This document shows, piece after piece, positions 17,273 to 26,451 of a stretch of DNA of 64,000 nucleotides (within the stretch, counting starts at the first letter, position 1; the number at the start of each line of letters is the position of its first letter). The notes under the pieces were generated by a model. The model searched no databases and was not told where the DNA came from. It saw only the letters and a program-made list of their open reading frames with translations. A program made the translations under genes and the position numbers. The DNA comes from Pseudoponticoccus marisrubri (GTDB lineage: Bacteria; Pseudomonadota; Alphaproteobacteria; Rhodobacterales; Rhodobacteraceae): assembly GCF_001482405.1 (NCBI RefSeq), contig NZ_LPXO01000004.1, positions 285,204-349,203 on the forward strand. Direction: 5' to 3'.

Positions 17273-19783
17273 ATGACCGAACCACGCAGCCTGACCCTGT
17301 CGGTCGAGGGCATGTCCTGCGCCTCCTGCGCGGGCCGCGTGACCCGGGCGCTGGGCGCGGTGGAGGGGCTGCACGATGTCTCGGTGAACCTCGCCGATGA
17401 CAGTGTCCGCCTCACTGCCGCCTCGCCCGAGGCGCTGTCGGCCGGGCTGGCCGCGCTGGACGAGGCGGGCTACCCGGCCCGGGCCGCCACCACCCGCCTG
17501 CAGGTCGAGAAGCTGAATTGCGGCTCTTGCGTGGGCCGCGTCGACCGGGCGCTGCGGGCCGTGCCCGGGGTGCGCGAGGTCTCGGTCAACCTTGCCGACG
17601 GGACCGCGCAAGTCAGCCATGCGCAGGGCGCGACCACGCCCGAGGCGCTGGCCGCCGCGAGCACCGCCGCCGGCTACCCGGCACAGGTCGCCGAGGCCGA
17701 CGCGCCGCTCGATCCGGACGGGCGCCGGGATGCCGAGGCCGAGGCGCTGCGCCGGTCCACCTGGATTGCAGCGCTTCTGGCCCTGCCGGTCTTCCTGGTC
17801 GAGATGGGCGGCCACGCGGTGCCCGCGCTGCATCACTGGATCGCCGCCACGATCGGGCTGCAGGACAGCTGGATGCTGCAGGCCGCGCTGACCGCCGCGA
17901 TCCTTGCCGGGCCGGGGCGGATCTTCTTCCGCCGCGGCGTGCCGGCCCTCTTGCGCGGCGCGCCCGACATGAACAGCCTCGTCGCGCTCGGCGCGGGCGC
18001 GGCCTTCACCTATTCGATGGTCGCGACCTTCCTGCCGGGCCTGCTGCCCGAGGCGGTACGTGCCGTCTATTTCGAGGCCGCGGCGGTGATTGTCGTGCTG
18101 ATCCTCTTGGGCCGCACGCTCGAGGCGCGCGCCAAGGGCCGCACCGGCGCGGCGATCCGCAAGCTCCTGGGCCTGCGCGCGAACACCGCCCGCGTCCTGC
18201 GCGACGGCCAGCCCGAAGAGCGCCCGATCGCGCAGCTCCAGCCCGGCGACCTGATCCTCGTCCGCCCGGGCGAACGCATCGCCACCGATGGCGAGGTGGT
18301 CGACGGCCAGAGCCATGTCGACGAAAGCATGCTGACCGGCGAGCCGTTGCCGGTGGACAAGGCGGCCGGCGACGCGGTCACCGGCGGCACGGTGAACGGC
18401 GCGGGCAGCCTGACCTTCCGCGCCACGCGGGTCGGCGCCGACACGGTGCTGGCCCAGATCGTGCGCATGGTGCAGGAGGCGCAGGGCGCGCGCCTGCCGA
18501 TCCAGGGGCTCGTCGACCGCATCACCCTGTGGTTCGTGCCCGCCGTCCTGGCGACGGCGGCGCTGACCGTTCTGGCCTGGCTGGTCTTCGGCCCCGACCC
18601 GGCGCTGACGCTGGCTCTGGTGGCCGGGGTCTCGGTGCTGATCATCGCCTGCCCCTGCGCCATGGGGCTGGCCACGCCCACCTCGATCATGGTGGGCACC
18701 GGCCGCGCCGCCGAGCTGGGCGTGCTGTTTCGCAAGGGCGACGCGCTGCAAGCCCTGTCCGGCGTGGGGATCGTCGCGCTGGACAAGACCGGCACGGTGA
18801 CCGAGGGCCGCCCAGAGCTGACCGACCTCATCTGCGCCGAGGGGCAGGATCGCGCCCGCATCCTCGGCCTCGTCGCCGCGGTCGAGGCGCGCTCGGAACA
18901 TCCGGTGGCCCGGGCCATCCTGCGCGCGGCAGAGCGCGAGGACGTGCCGCGCCGGACGGCCAGCGATTTTACCTCCGCGCCCGGCTTCGGCGTGGCCGCC
19001 CAGGTCGACGGGCAGCGCGTCATCGTGGGCGCCGCCCGGCTGATGGCGCGCCACGGCATCGAGCTCTCCGCGCTCGCAGGCGCGGCCGATGGGCTCGCGG
19101 CACGCGGGCGCACCGCGCTCTTCGTGGCCGTCGACGGGGTGGCGGCGGCCGTGCTCGGCGTGGCCGACCCGGTCAAGCCTTCCAGCCGCGCTGCCATCGC
19201 GGCGCTCAAGGCCAGCGGGATCGAGGTGGCGATGATCACCGGCGACCGGGCCGAGACCGCGCGCGCCATCGCCGCCGAGACCGGCATCGACCATGTTCGC
19301 GCCGACCTGCTGCCCGAAGGCAAGGTGGCGACGCTGCGCGACCTGGCCGGCAGCGGCCGCAGGCTGGCCTTCGTGGGCGACGGGATCAACGACGCGCCGG
19401 CGCTGGCGCAGGCGGATGTGGGCATCGCCATCGGCACCGGCACCGATATCGCCATCGACGCGGCGGACGTGGTGCTGATGTCGGGCGACCTGCGCGGCGT
19501 GGCCAACGCGGTCGAGATCTCGCGCCGCACCATGACCAATATCCGCCAGAACCTGTTCTGGGCCTTCGCCTACAATACCGCGCTGATCCCGGTGGCGGCG
19601 GGCCTGCTCTATCCCGCGACAGGGCTGCTGCTCTCGCCGATGCTCGCGGCGGGCGCCATGGCGCTCTCCTCGGTCTTCGTGCTCAGCAACGCGCTGCGTC
19701 TGCGCCGCGTCGCGCCGCTCCTGCCCGAGGCAGAGACCGCCGCGCCGGCCCCGGACGGGCTGCGCGCCGCCCCGGCCGAATGA
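17273..19783 (+). CDS. copA: Cu(+)-exporting P1B-type ATPase
   Basis: 836 residues. Two N-terminal heavy-metal domains carry CxxC (C16/C19 in GMSCASC; C83/C86 in LNCGSC). Eight membrane segments surround the core. The transport motif is C460-P-C462, the phosphorylated aspartate is D504 in [17 protein letters not shown] is the ATP-binding HP motif, and [10 protein letters not shown] the hinge. CPC together with two HMA domains indicates Cu(I) efflux (P1B-1). ATG 17273 was chosen because GGAGAG lies 4 bases before it; an in-frame ATG at 17261 lacks such a site. It is followed 11 bases later by cueR. Confidence 0.96.
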   Translation: MTEPRSLTLSVEGMSCASCAGRVTRALGAVEGLHDVSVNLADDSVRLTAASPEALSAGLAALDEAGYPARAATTRLQVEKLNCGSCVGRVDRALRAVPGVREVSVNLADGTAQVSHAQGATTPEALAAASTAAGYPAQVAEADAPLDPDGRRDAEAEALRRSTWIAALLALPVFLVEMGGHAVPALHHWIAATIGLQDSWMLQAALTAAILAGPGRIFFRRGVPALLRGAPDMNSLVALGAGAAFTYSMVATFLPGLLPEAVRAVYFEAAAVIVVLILLGRTLEARAKGRTGAAIRKLLGLRANTARVLRDGQPEERPIAQLQPGDLILVRPGERIATDGEVVDGQSHVDESMLTGEPLPVDKAAGDAVTGGTVNGAGSLTFRATRVGADTVLAQIVRMVQEAQGARLPIQGLVDRITLWFVPAVLATAALTVLAWLVFGPDPALTLALVAGVSVLIIACPCAMGLATPTSIMVGTGRAAELGVLFRKGDALQALSGVGIVALDKTGTVTEGRPELTDLICAEGQDRARILGLVAAVEARSEHPVARAILRAAEREDVPRRTASDFTSAPGFGVAAQVDGQRVIVGAARLMARHGIELSALAGAADGLAARGRTALFVAVDGVAAAVLGVADPVKPSSRAAIAALKASGIEVAMITGDRAETARAIAAETGIDHVRADLLPEGKVATLRDLAGSGRRLAFVGDGINDAPALAQADVGIAIGTGTDIAIDAADVVLMSGDLRGVANAVEISRRTMTNIRQNLFWAFAYNTALIPVAAGLLYPATGLLLSPMLAAGAMALSSVFVLSNALRLRRVAPLLPEAETAAPAPDGLRAAPAE

Positions 19784-19794
19784 AAGGAGACGTC

Positions 19795-20187
19795 ATGAAT
19801 ATCGGCGACGTGGCCCGGGCCTCGGGCCTGCCGGCCAAGACCATCCGCTACTACGAGGAGATCGGCCTCGTCACCCCGCGCCGCGGCGCCAACGGCTATC
19901 GCAGCTTTCGCGACAGCGACCTGCACAAGCTGACCTTCCTCGGTCGCGCCCGGGCGCTCGGCTTCTCGATCGAGGATTGCCGCACGCTGCTCGCGCTCTA
20001 TGAGGATGACCACCGCGAAAGCGCACAGGTCAAGCAGGTGGCCGAGGATCACCTCGCCCGGATCGACGACAAGATCGCACAGCTGCAGGGCATGCGCGCC
20101 ACGCTCGCGCGCCTCGTCGAGGCCTGCAGCGGCGATCACCGCCCCGACTGCCCGATTATCGAGGATCTGGGCCAGCCCGGCCGCTGA
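19795..20187 (+). CDS. cueR: copper-responsive MerR-family regulator CueR
   Basis: 130 residues. The winged-helix MerR DNA-binding domain (MNIGDVARASGLPAKTIRYYEEIGL) is followed by a dimerisation helix (about 75-110). The Cu(I)-binding loop C111-x7-C119 (CSGDHRPDC) has the spacing specific to CueR rather than to Hg or Zn sensors. It binds its operator constantly and activates copA when loaded with Cu+. AAAGGAGA lies before the ATG. Co-transcription with copA would make it part of the operon it controls. Confidence 0.95.
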   Translation: MNIGDVARASGLPAKTIRYYEEIGLVTPRRGANGYRSFRDSDLHKLTFLGRARALGFSIEDCRTLLALYEDDHRESAQVKQVAEDHLARIDDKIAQLQGMRATLARLVEACSGDHRPDCPIIEDLGQPGR

Positions 20188-20208
20188 GCCGAAGGGCACC
20201 GTCCCGCT

Positions 20209-20266
20209 CTTTCATCTTTCCACAAATACTCCGGGGGAGGCGCGCAGCGCCGGGGGCAGCGCCCCC
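20209..20266 (+). repeat. Intergenic repeat-like element of Rhodobacterales type with hairpin
   Basis: The segment starts with CTTTCATCTTTCC, continues with AAATACTCCGGGGGAG and ends in a 6-bp hairpin (GGGGGC at 20252, GCCCCC at 20261). From memory, very similar strings recur between genes in many Rhodobacteraceae. Only one copy is in this window. It lies 22 bases after the cueR stop. Confidence 0.5.
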
Positions 20267-20337
20267 ATCCGCCGGTCCCGGTTTGCACCGCGCCTCGGGG
20301 CCGGGCTAGAACGGGGCAACCGCGACGGAGCTGCCCC

Positions 20338-21498
20338 ATGACCCCTCTCGACGACCCCTACCAGGACATCCGCGACGGCGTGCGCGCGCTCTGCGCCGAG
20401 TTCCCGCCCGAGTATCACCGCAAGGTCGATACCGAGCGCGGCTACCCCGAGGCCTTCGTCGATGCGCTGACCCGCGCGGGCTGGCTGGCGGCGCTGATCC
20501 CCGAGGACTATGGCGGCTCAGGGCTCGGCCTGACCGAGGCCAGCGTGATCATGGAAGAGATCAACCGCGCCGGCGGCAATTCCGGCGCCTGCCACGGCCA
20601 GATGTACAACATGACCACGCTGGTCCGCCACGGCTCCGAGGCGCAGAAGGCGCGCATCCTGCCGCGCCTGGCCAGCGGCGAGATCCGCCTGCAGAGCATG
20701 GGCGTGACCGAGCCCACCACCGGCACCGACACCACCCAGCTCAAGACCACCGCCGTCCGGCGCGGCGACCGCTGGGTGGTGAACGGGCAGAAGGTCTGGA
20801 TCAGCCGCGTGCAGCATTCCGACTACATGATCCTGCTGGCCCGCACGACGCCGATCACCGACGTGGCCAAGAAATCCCACGGCCTGTCGATCTTCCTCGT
20901 CGACGTGGCCGAGGCGATGGCTAGTGGCATGCAGGTCAAGCCCATCGCCAACATGGTCAACCACGAGACCAACGAGCTGTTCTTCGACAATCTCGAGATC
21001 CCCGAAGAGAACCTGATCGGCGAAGAGGGGCAGGGCTTCAAGTACATCCTGACCGGGCTCAATGCCGAGCGCGCGCTGATCGCGGCGGAATGCATCGGCG
21101 ACGGCTACTGGTTCACCGACAAGGTCACCGCCTATGTCAGCGAACGGCAGGTCTTCGGCCGGCCCATCGGGCAGAACCAGGGCGTGCAGTTCCCCATCGC
21201 CGAGGCCTATATCGAGACCGAGGCCGCCAGCCTGATGCGCTTCCGCGCCTGCGCGCTCTACGATGCCGGCCAGCCCTGCGGCGCCGAGGCCAACATGGCC
21301 AAGTACTTGGCGGCCAAGGCCAGCTGGGAGGCGGCCAATGCCTGCCTGCAATTCCATGGCGGCTTCGGCTTTGCCACCGAGTACGACGTGGAGCGCAAGT
21401 TCCGCGAGACGCGGCTCTACCAGGTGGCGCCGATCTCGACCAACCTGATCCTGTCCTACGTGGCCGAGCACGTGCTCGGCCTGCCGAGGTCCTTCTGA
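20338..21498 (+). CDS. acyl-CoA dehydrogenase with base residue in the isovaleryl-CoA dehydrogenase position
   Basis: 386 residues, full length, FAD-dependent. The FAD/substrate segments MGVTEPTTGTDTTQLKTTAV and VWISRVQHSDYMILLART are normal, as is QFHGGFGFATEYDVERKFRETR near the end. The position where most family members carry the catalytic Glu (in YEGT) reads Y361-Q362-V-A. A Glu is instead present at E244 in GLNAERALIAAE, matching the alternative position used by isovaleryl-CoA and long-chain dehydrogenases. A branched or unusual acyl-CoA is therefore plausible. It is fused in an operon by a TGATG overlap to a class III CoA-transferase that may make its substrate. Confidence 0.9.
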   Translation: MTPLDDPYQDIRDGVRALCAEFPPEYHRKVDTERGYPEAFVDALTRAGWLAALIPEDYGGSGLGLTEASVIMEEINRAGGNSGACHGQMYNMTTLVRHGSEAQKARILPRLASGEIRLQSMGVTEPTTGTDTTQLKTTAVRRGDRWVVNGQKVWISRVQHSDYMILLARTTPITDVAKKSHGLSIFLVDVAEAMASGMQVKPIANMVNHETNELFFDNLEIPEENLIGEEGQGFKYILTGLNAERALIAAECIGDGYWFTDKVTAYVSERQVFGRPIGQNQGVQFPIAEAYIETEAASLMRFRACALYDAGQPCGAEANMAKYLAAKASWEAANACLQFHGGFGFATEYDVERKFRETRLYQVAPISTNLILSYVAEHVLGLPRSF

Positions 21499-22592
21499 TG
21501 CGCGCGCTCGAGGGGTTGGAGGTGGTGGCCGTGGAACAGGCGGTCGCCGCCCCCTTTGCCAGCGCGCGGCTGGCCGATGCCGGCGCGCATGTGGTCAAGG
21601 TGGAACGCCCCGAGGGCGATTTCGCCCGCGGCTACGACACGGCCGCCGCCGGGCAGTCGAGCTATTTCGTCTGGCTCAACCGCGGCAAGGAAAGCGTGGC
21701 GCTCGACCTTGCGTCCGAGGCGGGCCGCGCCCCGCTGGCCGAGCTGATCGCCGGGGCCGACGTTCTGATCCAGAACCTCAAGCCCGGTGCGCTGGGCCGG
21801 CTGGGCTTCGATCTCGACCGTCTGCACGCCGCTGATCCGCGGCTGATCTCCTGCTCGATCTCGGGCTATGGCGAGGACGGGCCGATGGCCGAGCGCAAGG
21901 CCTATGACCTGCTGATTCAGGCCGAATCCGGGCTCTGCTCGATCACCGGCGGTCCGGAGGAACCCGCCCGTGTCGGGGTCTCGGTCGTCGATATCGCCAC
22001 CGGCGCCACGGCCCATGCCGCCATTCTCGAAGCGCTGATCCGGCGCGGTGTCACGGGGCAGGGCGCGCGGCTGTCGGTCTCGATGTTCGACGTGATGGCC
22101 GACTGGCTGACCGTGCCGCTGCTGAACCACGAGGCGGGGCAAACGCCGCGCCGCGTCGGGCTGGCGCATCCTTCGATTGCACCTTACGGCGTCTTCCACC
22201 CCGCAAGCGGCCCGCCGATCCTGATCTCGATCCAGAGCGACCGCGAATGGCGGACGCTCTGCTCCGTGTTCCTGGGCGATGCCGCGCTGGGCACCGATCC
22301 GCGCTTTGCCACCAATGTGGCGCGGGTGCAGAACCGCGACCGGACCGACGCGCTGGTCGCCACTGCCTTCGCGCGAATGCGCGCCGAGGACGCGGTCGAG
22401 ATCCTGGCCGGCGCGCAGATCGCACTGGCCCGGGTCAATGACATGGCGGGGCTCTCGGCCCATCCGCACCTGCGGCGCATCACCGTGGACACACCGAACG
22501 GCCCGGTTTCGATGCCAGCGCCCGGCGTGCAGGAGGCCGGTGCGCCCGTGCAGCCCGGCCCGGTGCCCGGCCTGCCCGACGCGACGGGCTGA
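21498..22592 (+). CDS. class III (CaiB/BaiF-type) CoA-transferase
   Basis: 364 residues. Family segments are visible: LEVVAVEQAVAAPFASARLADAGAHVVKVERPEGD at the start, FVWLNRGKESVALDL, and SISGYGEDGPMAERKAYDLLIQAESGL, where D137 is the expected acyl-anhydride-forming aspartate. These enzymes move CoA between organic acids through a tight interlocked dimer. The ATG at 21498 shares one base with the stop of the acyl-CoA dehydrogenase. The pair suggests activation then dehydrogenation of a dicarboxylic or branched acid (inference); the actual substrate cannot be read. Confidence 0.92.
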   Translation: MRALEGLEVVAVEQAVAAPFASARLADAGAHVVKVERPEGDFARGYDTAAAGQSSYFVWLNRGKESVALDLASEAGRAPLAELIAGADVLIQNLKPGALGRLGFDLDRLHAADPRLISCSISGYGEDGPMAERKAYDLLIQAESGLCSITGGPEEPARVGVSVVDIATGATAHAAILEALIRRGVTGQGARLSVSMFDVMADWLTVPLLNHEAGQTPRRVGLAHPSIAPYGVFHPASGPPILISIQSDREWRTLCSVFLGDAALGTDPRFATNVARVQNRDRTDALVATAFARMRAEDAVEILAGAQIALARVNDMAGLSAHPHLRRITVDTPNGPVSMPAPGVQEAGAPVQPGPVPGLPDATG

Positions 22593-22678
22593 CGGTCCCG
22601 GCCCGCAGGCGTCGCGCGCGGGATGGATTCCCCCCCGAATTGCGGTATGGCCGGGGCAAGACAGGGACATGCGGCGGA

Positions 22679-23386
22679 ATGCAGGGATTCGGAGGCGTGC
22701 TGGGCGAAGCGGTCGGGCTCATCGCGCGATGGGACCCGGCGCTGGTCGAGATCGTCGGCCTGTCGCTGCGCGTCACCCTGACCTCGGTCGCGCTGGCCTG
22801 CCTGATCGGGCTGCCGCTGGGCGCCGTGACCGGCGCCTTCCGCTTTCCCGGCCGCCTGCCGCTGGCGGTGCTGCTGAACGCGCTGATGGGGCTGCCGCCG
22901 GTGGTGGTGGGGCTGACCGTCTACCTGCTGCTCTCGGCCTCGGGGCCGCTGGGGCCGCTGCGGCTGCTCTACACGCCGACCGCAATGATCGTCGCGCAGA
23001 CCATCCTCGTTACCCCCATTGTTGCCGCGCTGACCCGGCAGGTCACCGAGGACCTGATGGGCGAATATGCCGAGCAGTTTGCCTCGATGCAGGTGGGCCC
23101 GCTCGACCGGGTGGGTGCGCTGCTCTGGGATGCGCGCTTTGCGCTGATCACCGTGGCGCTGGCCGGGTTCGGCCGCGCCGTGGCCGAGGTGGGCGCGGTG
23201 CTGATCGTGGGCGGCAACATCAACCATGTCACCCGAGTGATGACCACCTCGATCGCGCTCGAGACCTCGAAGGGCAACCTGCAGCTGGCGCTGGCGCTTG
23301 GCGTGGTCCTGCTGGGGCTGGCGCTGCTGGTCAACGCGCTGGCCATGACCGTCCGGCTGTCGGCGGCGCGCGCGGCCAATGTCTGA
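22679..23386 (+). CDS. tupB: tungstate ABC transporter, permease
   Basis: 235 residues with five or six membrane segments. The coupling loop EYAEQFASMQVGPLDRVGALLWDARFALI resembles the EAA loop of oxyanion permeases. ATG 22679 (MQGFGGVLGEA) was selected; an in-frame upstream start at 22640 is weaker. It overlaps the ATPase gene by 8 bases. The assignment rests on the order permease-ATPase-binding protein and the TupA-type binding protein downstream. TupABC imports tungstate for molybdopterin-type enzymes; molybdate cannot be excluded. Confidence 0.88.
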   Translation: MQGFGGVLGEAVGLIARWDPALVEIVGLSLRVTLTSVALACLIGLPLGAVTGAFRFPGRLPLAVLLNALMGLPPVVVGLTVYLLLSASGPLGPLRLLYTPTAMIVAQTILVTPIVAALTRQVTEDLMGEYAEQFASMQVGPLDRVGALLWDARFALITVALAGFGRAVAEVGAVLIVGGNINHVTRVMTTSIALETSKGNLQLALALGVVLLGLALLVNALAMTVRLSAARAANV

Positions 23387-24119
23387 AGCCCCTGCGATGC
23401 CGGCGCTGCGCGCACGCGGGCTGGTCTATGCGACCGGCGGCCGCCGGCTGGTGGACGGGGTGGACCTGGATATCGCGGCCGGGCAGTGCACCGTGATCCT
23501 CGGCCCCAACGGCGCGGGCAAGAGCCTGCTGCTGCGCCTGCTGCACGGGCTGATCCGGCCCAGCGCCGGCCGCGTGACCCGGGCAGGCGGGCGCGAGGCG
23601 ATGGTGTTCCAACGCCCGGTGATGCTGCGCCGCTCGGTGCGGAGCAACCTGCGCTTTGCCCTCGGCGTCGCGGGGTTCACGGGGGCAGCGCGGCGCGCCC
23701 GGATCGACGAGGGGCTGCAGCTGGCCGGTCTGGCCGCGCTGGCCCGTCGCCCGGCGCGGTTGTTGTCCGGGGGCGAGCAGCAACGGCTGGCCATGGCGCG
23801 CGCGCTGGTCACCGACCCCGCGGTGCTGTTTCTGGACGAGCCGAGCGCCAGCCTCGACCCCGCCGCCACGCTGGCGGTCGAGTCGCTGGTGCGCGCGGCG
23901 CGTGCGCGCGGGGTGACGGTGGTGCTGGTCACCCATGATGCCGGGCAGGCGCGACGGCTGGGCGACCGGGCGGTCTTCCTGCAGGCCGGGCGGGTGGCCG
24001 AGGCCGGCCCGGCGGCCGAGCTGCTGAACGCCCCGCGCTCGGCCCCCGCGCAGGCCTGGCTGGACGGGCGGCTCTACGTGCCGCGGGATACGGAATATCG
24101 GGACGGAAGGAAGGACTGA
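23379..24119 (+). CDS. tupC: tungstate ABC transporter, ATP-binding protein
   Basis: 246 residues. Walker A GPNGAGKS (42-49), signature LSGGEQQR (129-136), Walker B VLFLDEPSASLD (149-160) and the switch histidine in VTHDAGQ are all intact. It has no extra C-terminal regulatory (TOBE) domain, unlike ModC. It starts inside the last codons of tupB and ends 1 base before tupA. Confidence 0.9.
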   Translation: MSEAPAMPALRARGLVYATGGRRLVDGVDLDIAAGQCTVILGPNGAGKSLLLRLLHGLIRPSAGRVTRAGGREAMVFQRPVMLRRSVRSNLRFALGVAGFTGAARRARIDEGLQLAGLAALARRPARLLSGGEQQRLAMARALVTDPAVLFLDEPSASLDPAATLAVESLVRAARARGVTVVLVTHDAGQARRLGDRAVFLQAGRVAEAGPAAELLNAPRSAPAQAWLDGRLYVPRDTEYRDGRKD

Positions 24120-24120
24120 C

Positions 24121-24936
24121 ATGATCCGACACATGCTGATGGCCCTGCTGGCCGCCACGCTGCTGGCGCGGCCGGCCATGGCGCAGGAGGACGTGATCCT
24201 CGTGCAATCGACCACCTCGACGCAGAATTCGGGGCTGTTCGACGCGATCCTGCCCGGCTTCGAGGCGGCGACCGGCATCGAGGTGCGCGTGGTGGCCGTG
24301 GGCACGGGGCAGGCGATCCGCAACGCGGCGCGCGGCGATGGCGACGTGCTCTTCGTGCATGCGCGCGCCGCCGAGGAGGCCTTTGTCGCCGAGGGGCACG
24401 GGATCGCCCGGCATGACGTGATGTACAATGATTTCGTTATCGTCGGCCCCGCGGATGATCCCGCCGGCATCGCGGGCCTGTCGCAGGCCGGCGCGGCGCT
24501 GGAGCGGATCGCGGCGGCGGGTGCGCCCTTTGCCTCGCGCGGGGATGACAGCGGCACGCATATGGCCGAGCAGCGGCTCTGGGCGCCGCTGGAGGTCGAT
24601 CTGGCCGCCGCCTCGGGCGACTGGTACCGCGAGACCGGTTCCGGCATGGGCGCCACGCTGAACGCGGCGGTCGCCATGGGCGCCTATGTGCTGACCGACC
24701 GCGCCACCTGGATCAGCTTTGCCAACAAAAGCGATCACCGTGTGCTGGTCGAGGGCGATCCGGCGCTGTTCAACCAGTACGGCATCATCGCGGTGAACCC
24801 CGCGCGCCATCCCGGCGTGCGCGCGGCGGCGGCGCAGCGCTTCGTCGACTGGGTGCTCTCCGAGGCGGGGCAGGCGGCCATCGCGGGCTACCGGGTCGAC
24901 GGGCAGCAGCTGTTCTTTCCCAACGCCGCCCCCTGA
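24121..24936 (+). CDS. tupA: tungstate-binding periplasmic protein
   Basis: 271 residues with a clear signal peptide (about 1-21, ending RPAMA). The mature N-terminus VILVQSTTSTQNSGLFDAI holds the Thr/Ser-rich oxyanion-binding motif of TupA, and SRGDDSGTHMAE supplies the second binding loop. These residues bind WO4(2-) with high affinity in characterised TupA. The gene order tupB-tupC-tupA is unusual in having the binding protein last. Confidence 0.9.
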   Translation: MIRHMLMALLAATLLARPAMAQEDVILVQSTTSTQNSGLFDAILPGFEAATGIEVRVVAVGTGQAIRNAARGDGDVLFVHARAAEEAFVAEGHGIARHDVMYNDFVIVGPADDPAGIAGLSQAGAALERIAAAGAPFASRGDDSGTHMAEQRLWAPLEVDLAAASGDWYRETGSGMGATLNAAVAMGAYVLTDRATWISFANKSDHRVLVEGDPALFNQYGIIAVNPARHPGVRAAAAQRFVDWVLSEAGQAAIAGYRVDGQQLFFPNAAP

Positions 24937-25030
24937 GCCCCCGGGCGGCGCCGCACCCCATGGACAGGCGGCGCCACGTGCGTAGGGTGGCGATCATGCA
25001 CAGCGTGACCCCATCTTGTCGGCCGGGCAC

Positions 25031-26305
25031 ATGACCGGCCCCTCGCTCTGGCAGGACAGCGCCGAGGAGCGGTTTGCCGCCGCGCCGCTGGCCGGCGATC
25101 TCGACGTGGACCTTGCGGTGATCGGCGGCGGCTTCACCGGTTGCTCGGCGGCGCTGGCCGCGGCGCGGCGGGGGGCCTCGGTCGCGCTGTGCGAAGCGCA
25201 AAGCATCGGGTTCGGCGGCTCGGGGCGCAATGTCGGGCTGGTCAATGCCGGGCTCTGGCTGCCGCCCGACAGCATCGCCGAGGTCATGGGGGAAGAGGCC
25301 GGCCACCGGCTGACCGCGGCGCTGGGGGCGGCGCCCGACCGGGTTTTCGACACGATCAAGGCCGAAAACATCGCCTGCGAGCCGGTGCGCGCCGGCACGC
25401 TGCACCTGGCCCACAGCGCCGGGGCGGTGTCGGACCTGGCCGAGCGCGCGCGGCAGGGCAACCGCCACGGCGCGCCGATCCGGTTGCTGGATGCGGAGGA
25501 GACGGCCGAGCGCGTGGGCAGCCCGGTCTATCATGGCGCGCTGTTCGACCCGCGTGCGGGCACCGTGCAACCCTTGGCCTATTGCGCAGGGCTGGCCCGG
25601 GCGGCGCGCGATCACGGCGCGCAGCTCTTCGAACACACGCCCGCCACAGGCGTGGCGCGGCGCGAGGGACAGTGGGAGGTGCAGACCCCCGGCGGGCAGG
25701 TACGGGCACGCCGCCTGCTGGTGGCGACCAACGCCTATCATCAGGGGCTGTCCGGGGCGGTGCGCCCGCGCTTCACCACCGTGCATTTCAGCCAGTTCGC
25801 CACGGCCCCGCTGAGCGCGGCGCAGCGCGCGCGGATCCTGCCGGGCGGCGAGGGCTGCTGGGATACCGGGCTGATCATGTCCTCGGTCCGGATGGACCGG
25901 GCCGGGCGGCTGATCGTGGGCGGCATGGGCAACGTCACCGGGCCCGGCCGCGCCGTGCATGCCGCCTGGGCCGGGCGGCTGCTGCGCCGGCTGTTCCCCG
26001 ATCTCGGCCCGGTTGGGTTCGGCCATGCCTGGCAGGGGCGCATCGCCATGACCGCCGACCACGTGCCCAAGATCGTGGGGTTCGGGCCGGGCGCCTACGC
26101 GGTTTTCGGCTATTCGGGGCGCGGCATCGCGCCGGGCACCGTGTTCGGCATGGCCGTGGCCGAGGCGCTGCTGGACGATTCGCCCGAGGGGTTGCCCGTC
26201 GCGCCGGTAGACCGGCATGGCGAGGTCCTGACCGGCCTTCGCAGCGCCTGGGTGGAGTTCGGCGCCACGCTGGTCCACGCCATGGCCGACCGCGGCAGGC
26301 GCTGA
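25031..26305 (+). CDS. FAD-dependent oxidoreductase of the DAO family (amine/amino-acid oxidase-like)
   Basis: 424 residues. The dinucleotide-binding motif DLAVIGGGFTGCSAALAAARRG is followed by GFGGSGRNVGLVNAGLWLPP, typical of DAO-fold enzymes related to gamma-glutamylputrescine oxidase (PuuB). The C-terminal FAD contact GYSGRGIAPGT is intact. The substrate is probably an amine or N-substituted amino acid (inference). The start is uncertain: ATG 25031 lacks a good ribosome-binding site and a TTG lies 15 bases upstream. It is a single gene between tupA and the glycogen cluster. Confidence 0.85.
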   Translation: MTGPSLWQDSAEERFAAAPLAGDLDVDLAVIGGGFTGCSAALAAARRGASVALCEAQSIGFGGSGRNVGLVNAGLWLPPDSIAEVMGEEAGHRLTAALGAAPDRVFDTIKAENIACEPVRAGTLHLAHSAGAVSDLAERARQGNRHGAPIRLLDAEETAERVGSPVYHGALFDPRAGTVQPLAYCAGLARAARDHGAQLFEHTPATGVARREGQWEVQTPGGQVRARRLLVATNAYHQGLSGAVRPRFTTVHFSQFATAPLSAAQRARILPGGEGCWDTGLIMSSVRMDRAGRLIVGGMGNVTGPGRAVHAAWAGRLLRRLFPDLGPVGFGHAWQGRIAMTADHVPKIVGFGPGAYAVFGYSGRGIAPGTVFGMAVAEALLDDSPEGLPVAPVDRHGEVLTGLRSAWVEFGATLVHAMADRGRR

Positions 26306-26400
26306 GCCGCCCGGCTGGGCGGATTCCGGCGCGCGCGGCTGCCGAAGGCGGGGATTCGCGCTTGCATGCCGTAGGGGCGATGGCGCATGAGGGCCGGAAC

Positions 26401-26412
26401 GTTAGGGCTAAC
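26401..26412 (+). promoter_or_regulatory. LacI-family-type operator upstream of the alpha-glucosidase gene
   Basis: GTTAGGGCTAAC has 5-bp arms GTTAG/CTAAC. It lies 40 bases before the glucosidase ATG. The arms are identical to the perfect site at 28072-28083. Confidence 0.6.
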
Positions 26413-26451
26413 ATTCACGAAACGAGACCTCACAGCTCGAAAGGGACGCAG

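Noticed and set aside
15917..19294. A minus-strand open frame of 1125 codons opposite ychF and copA
   Set aside because: It is rich in Arg, Ala, Gly, Asp and His in the pattern produced by reading GC-rich codons backwards, has no domain, and overlaps two well-identified genes.
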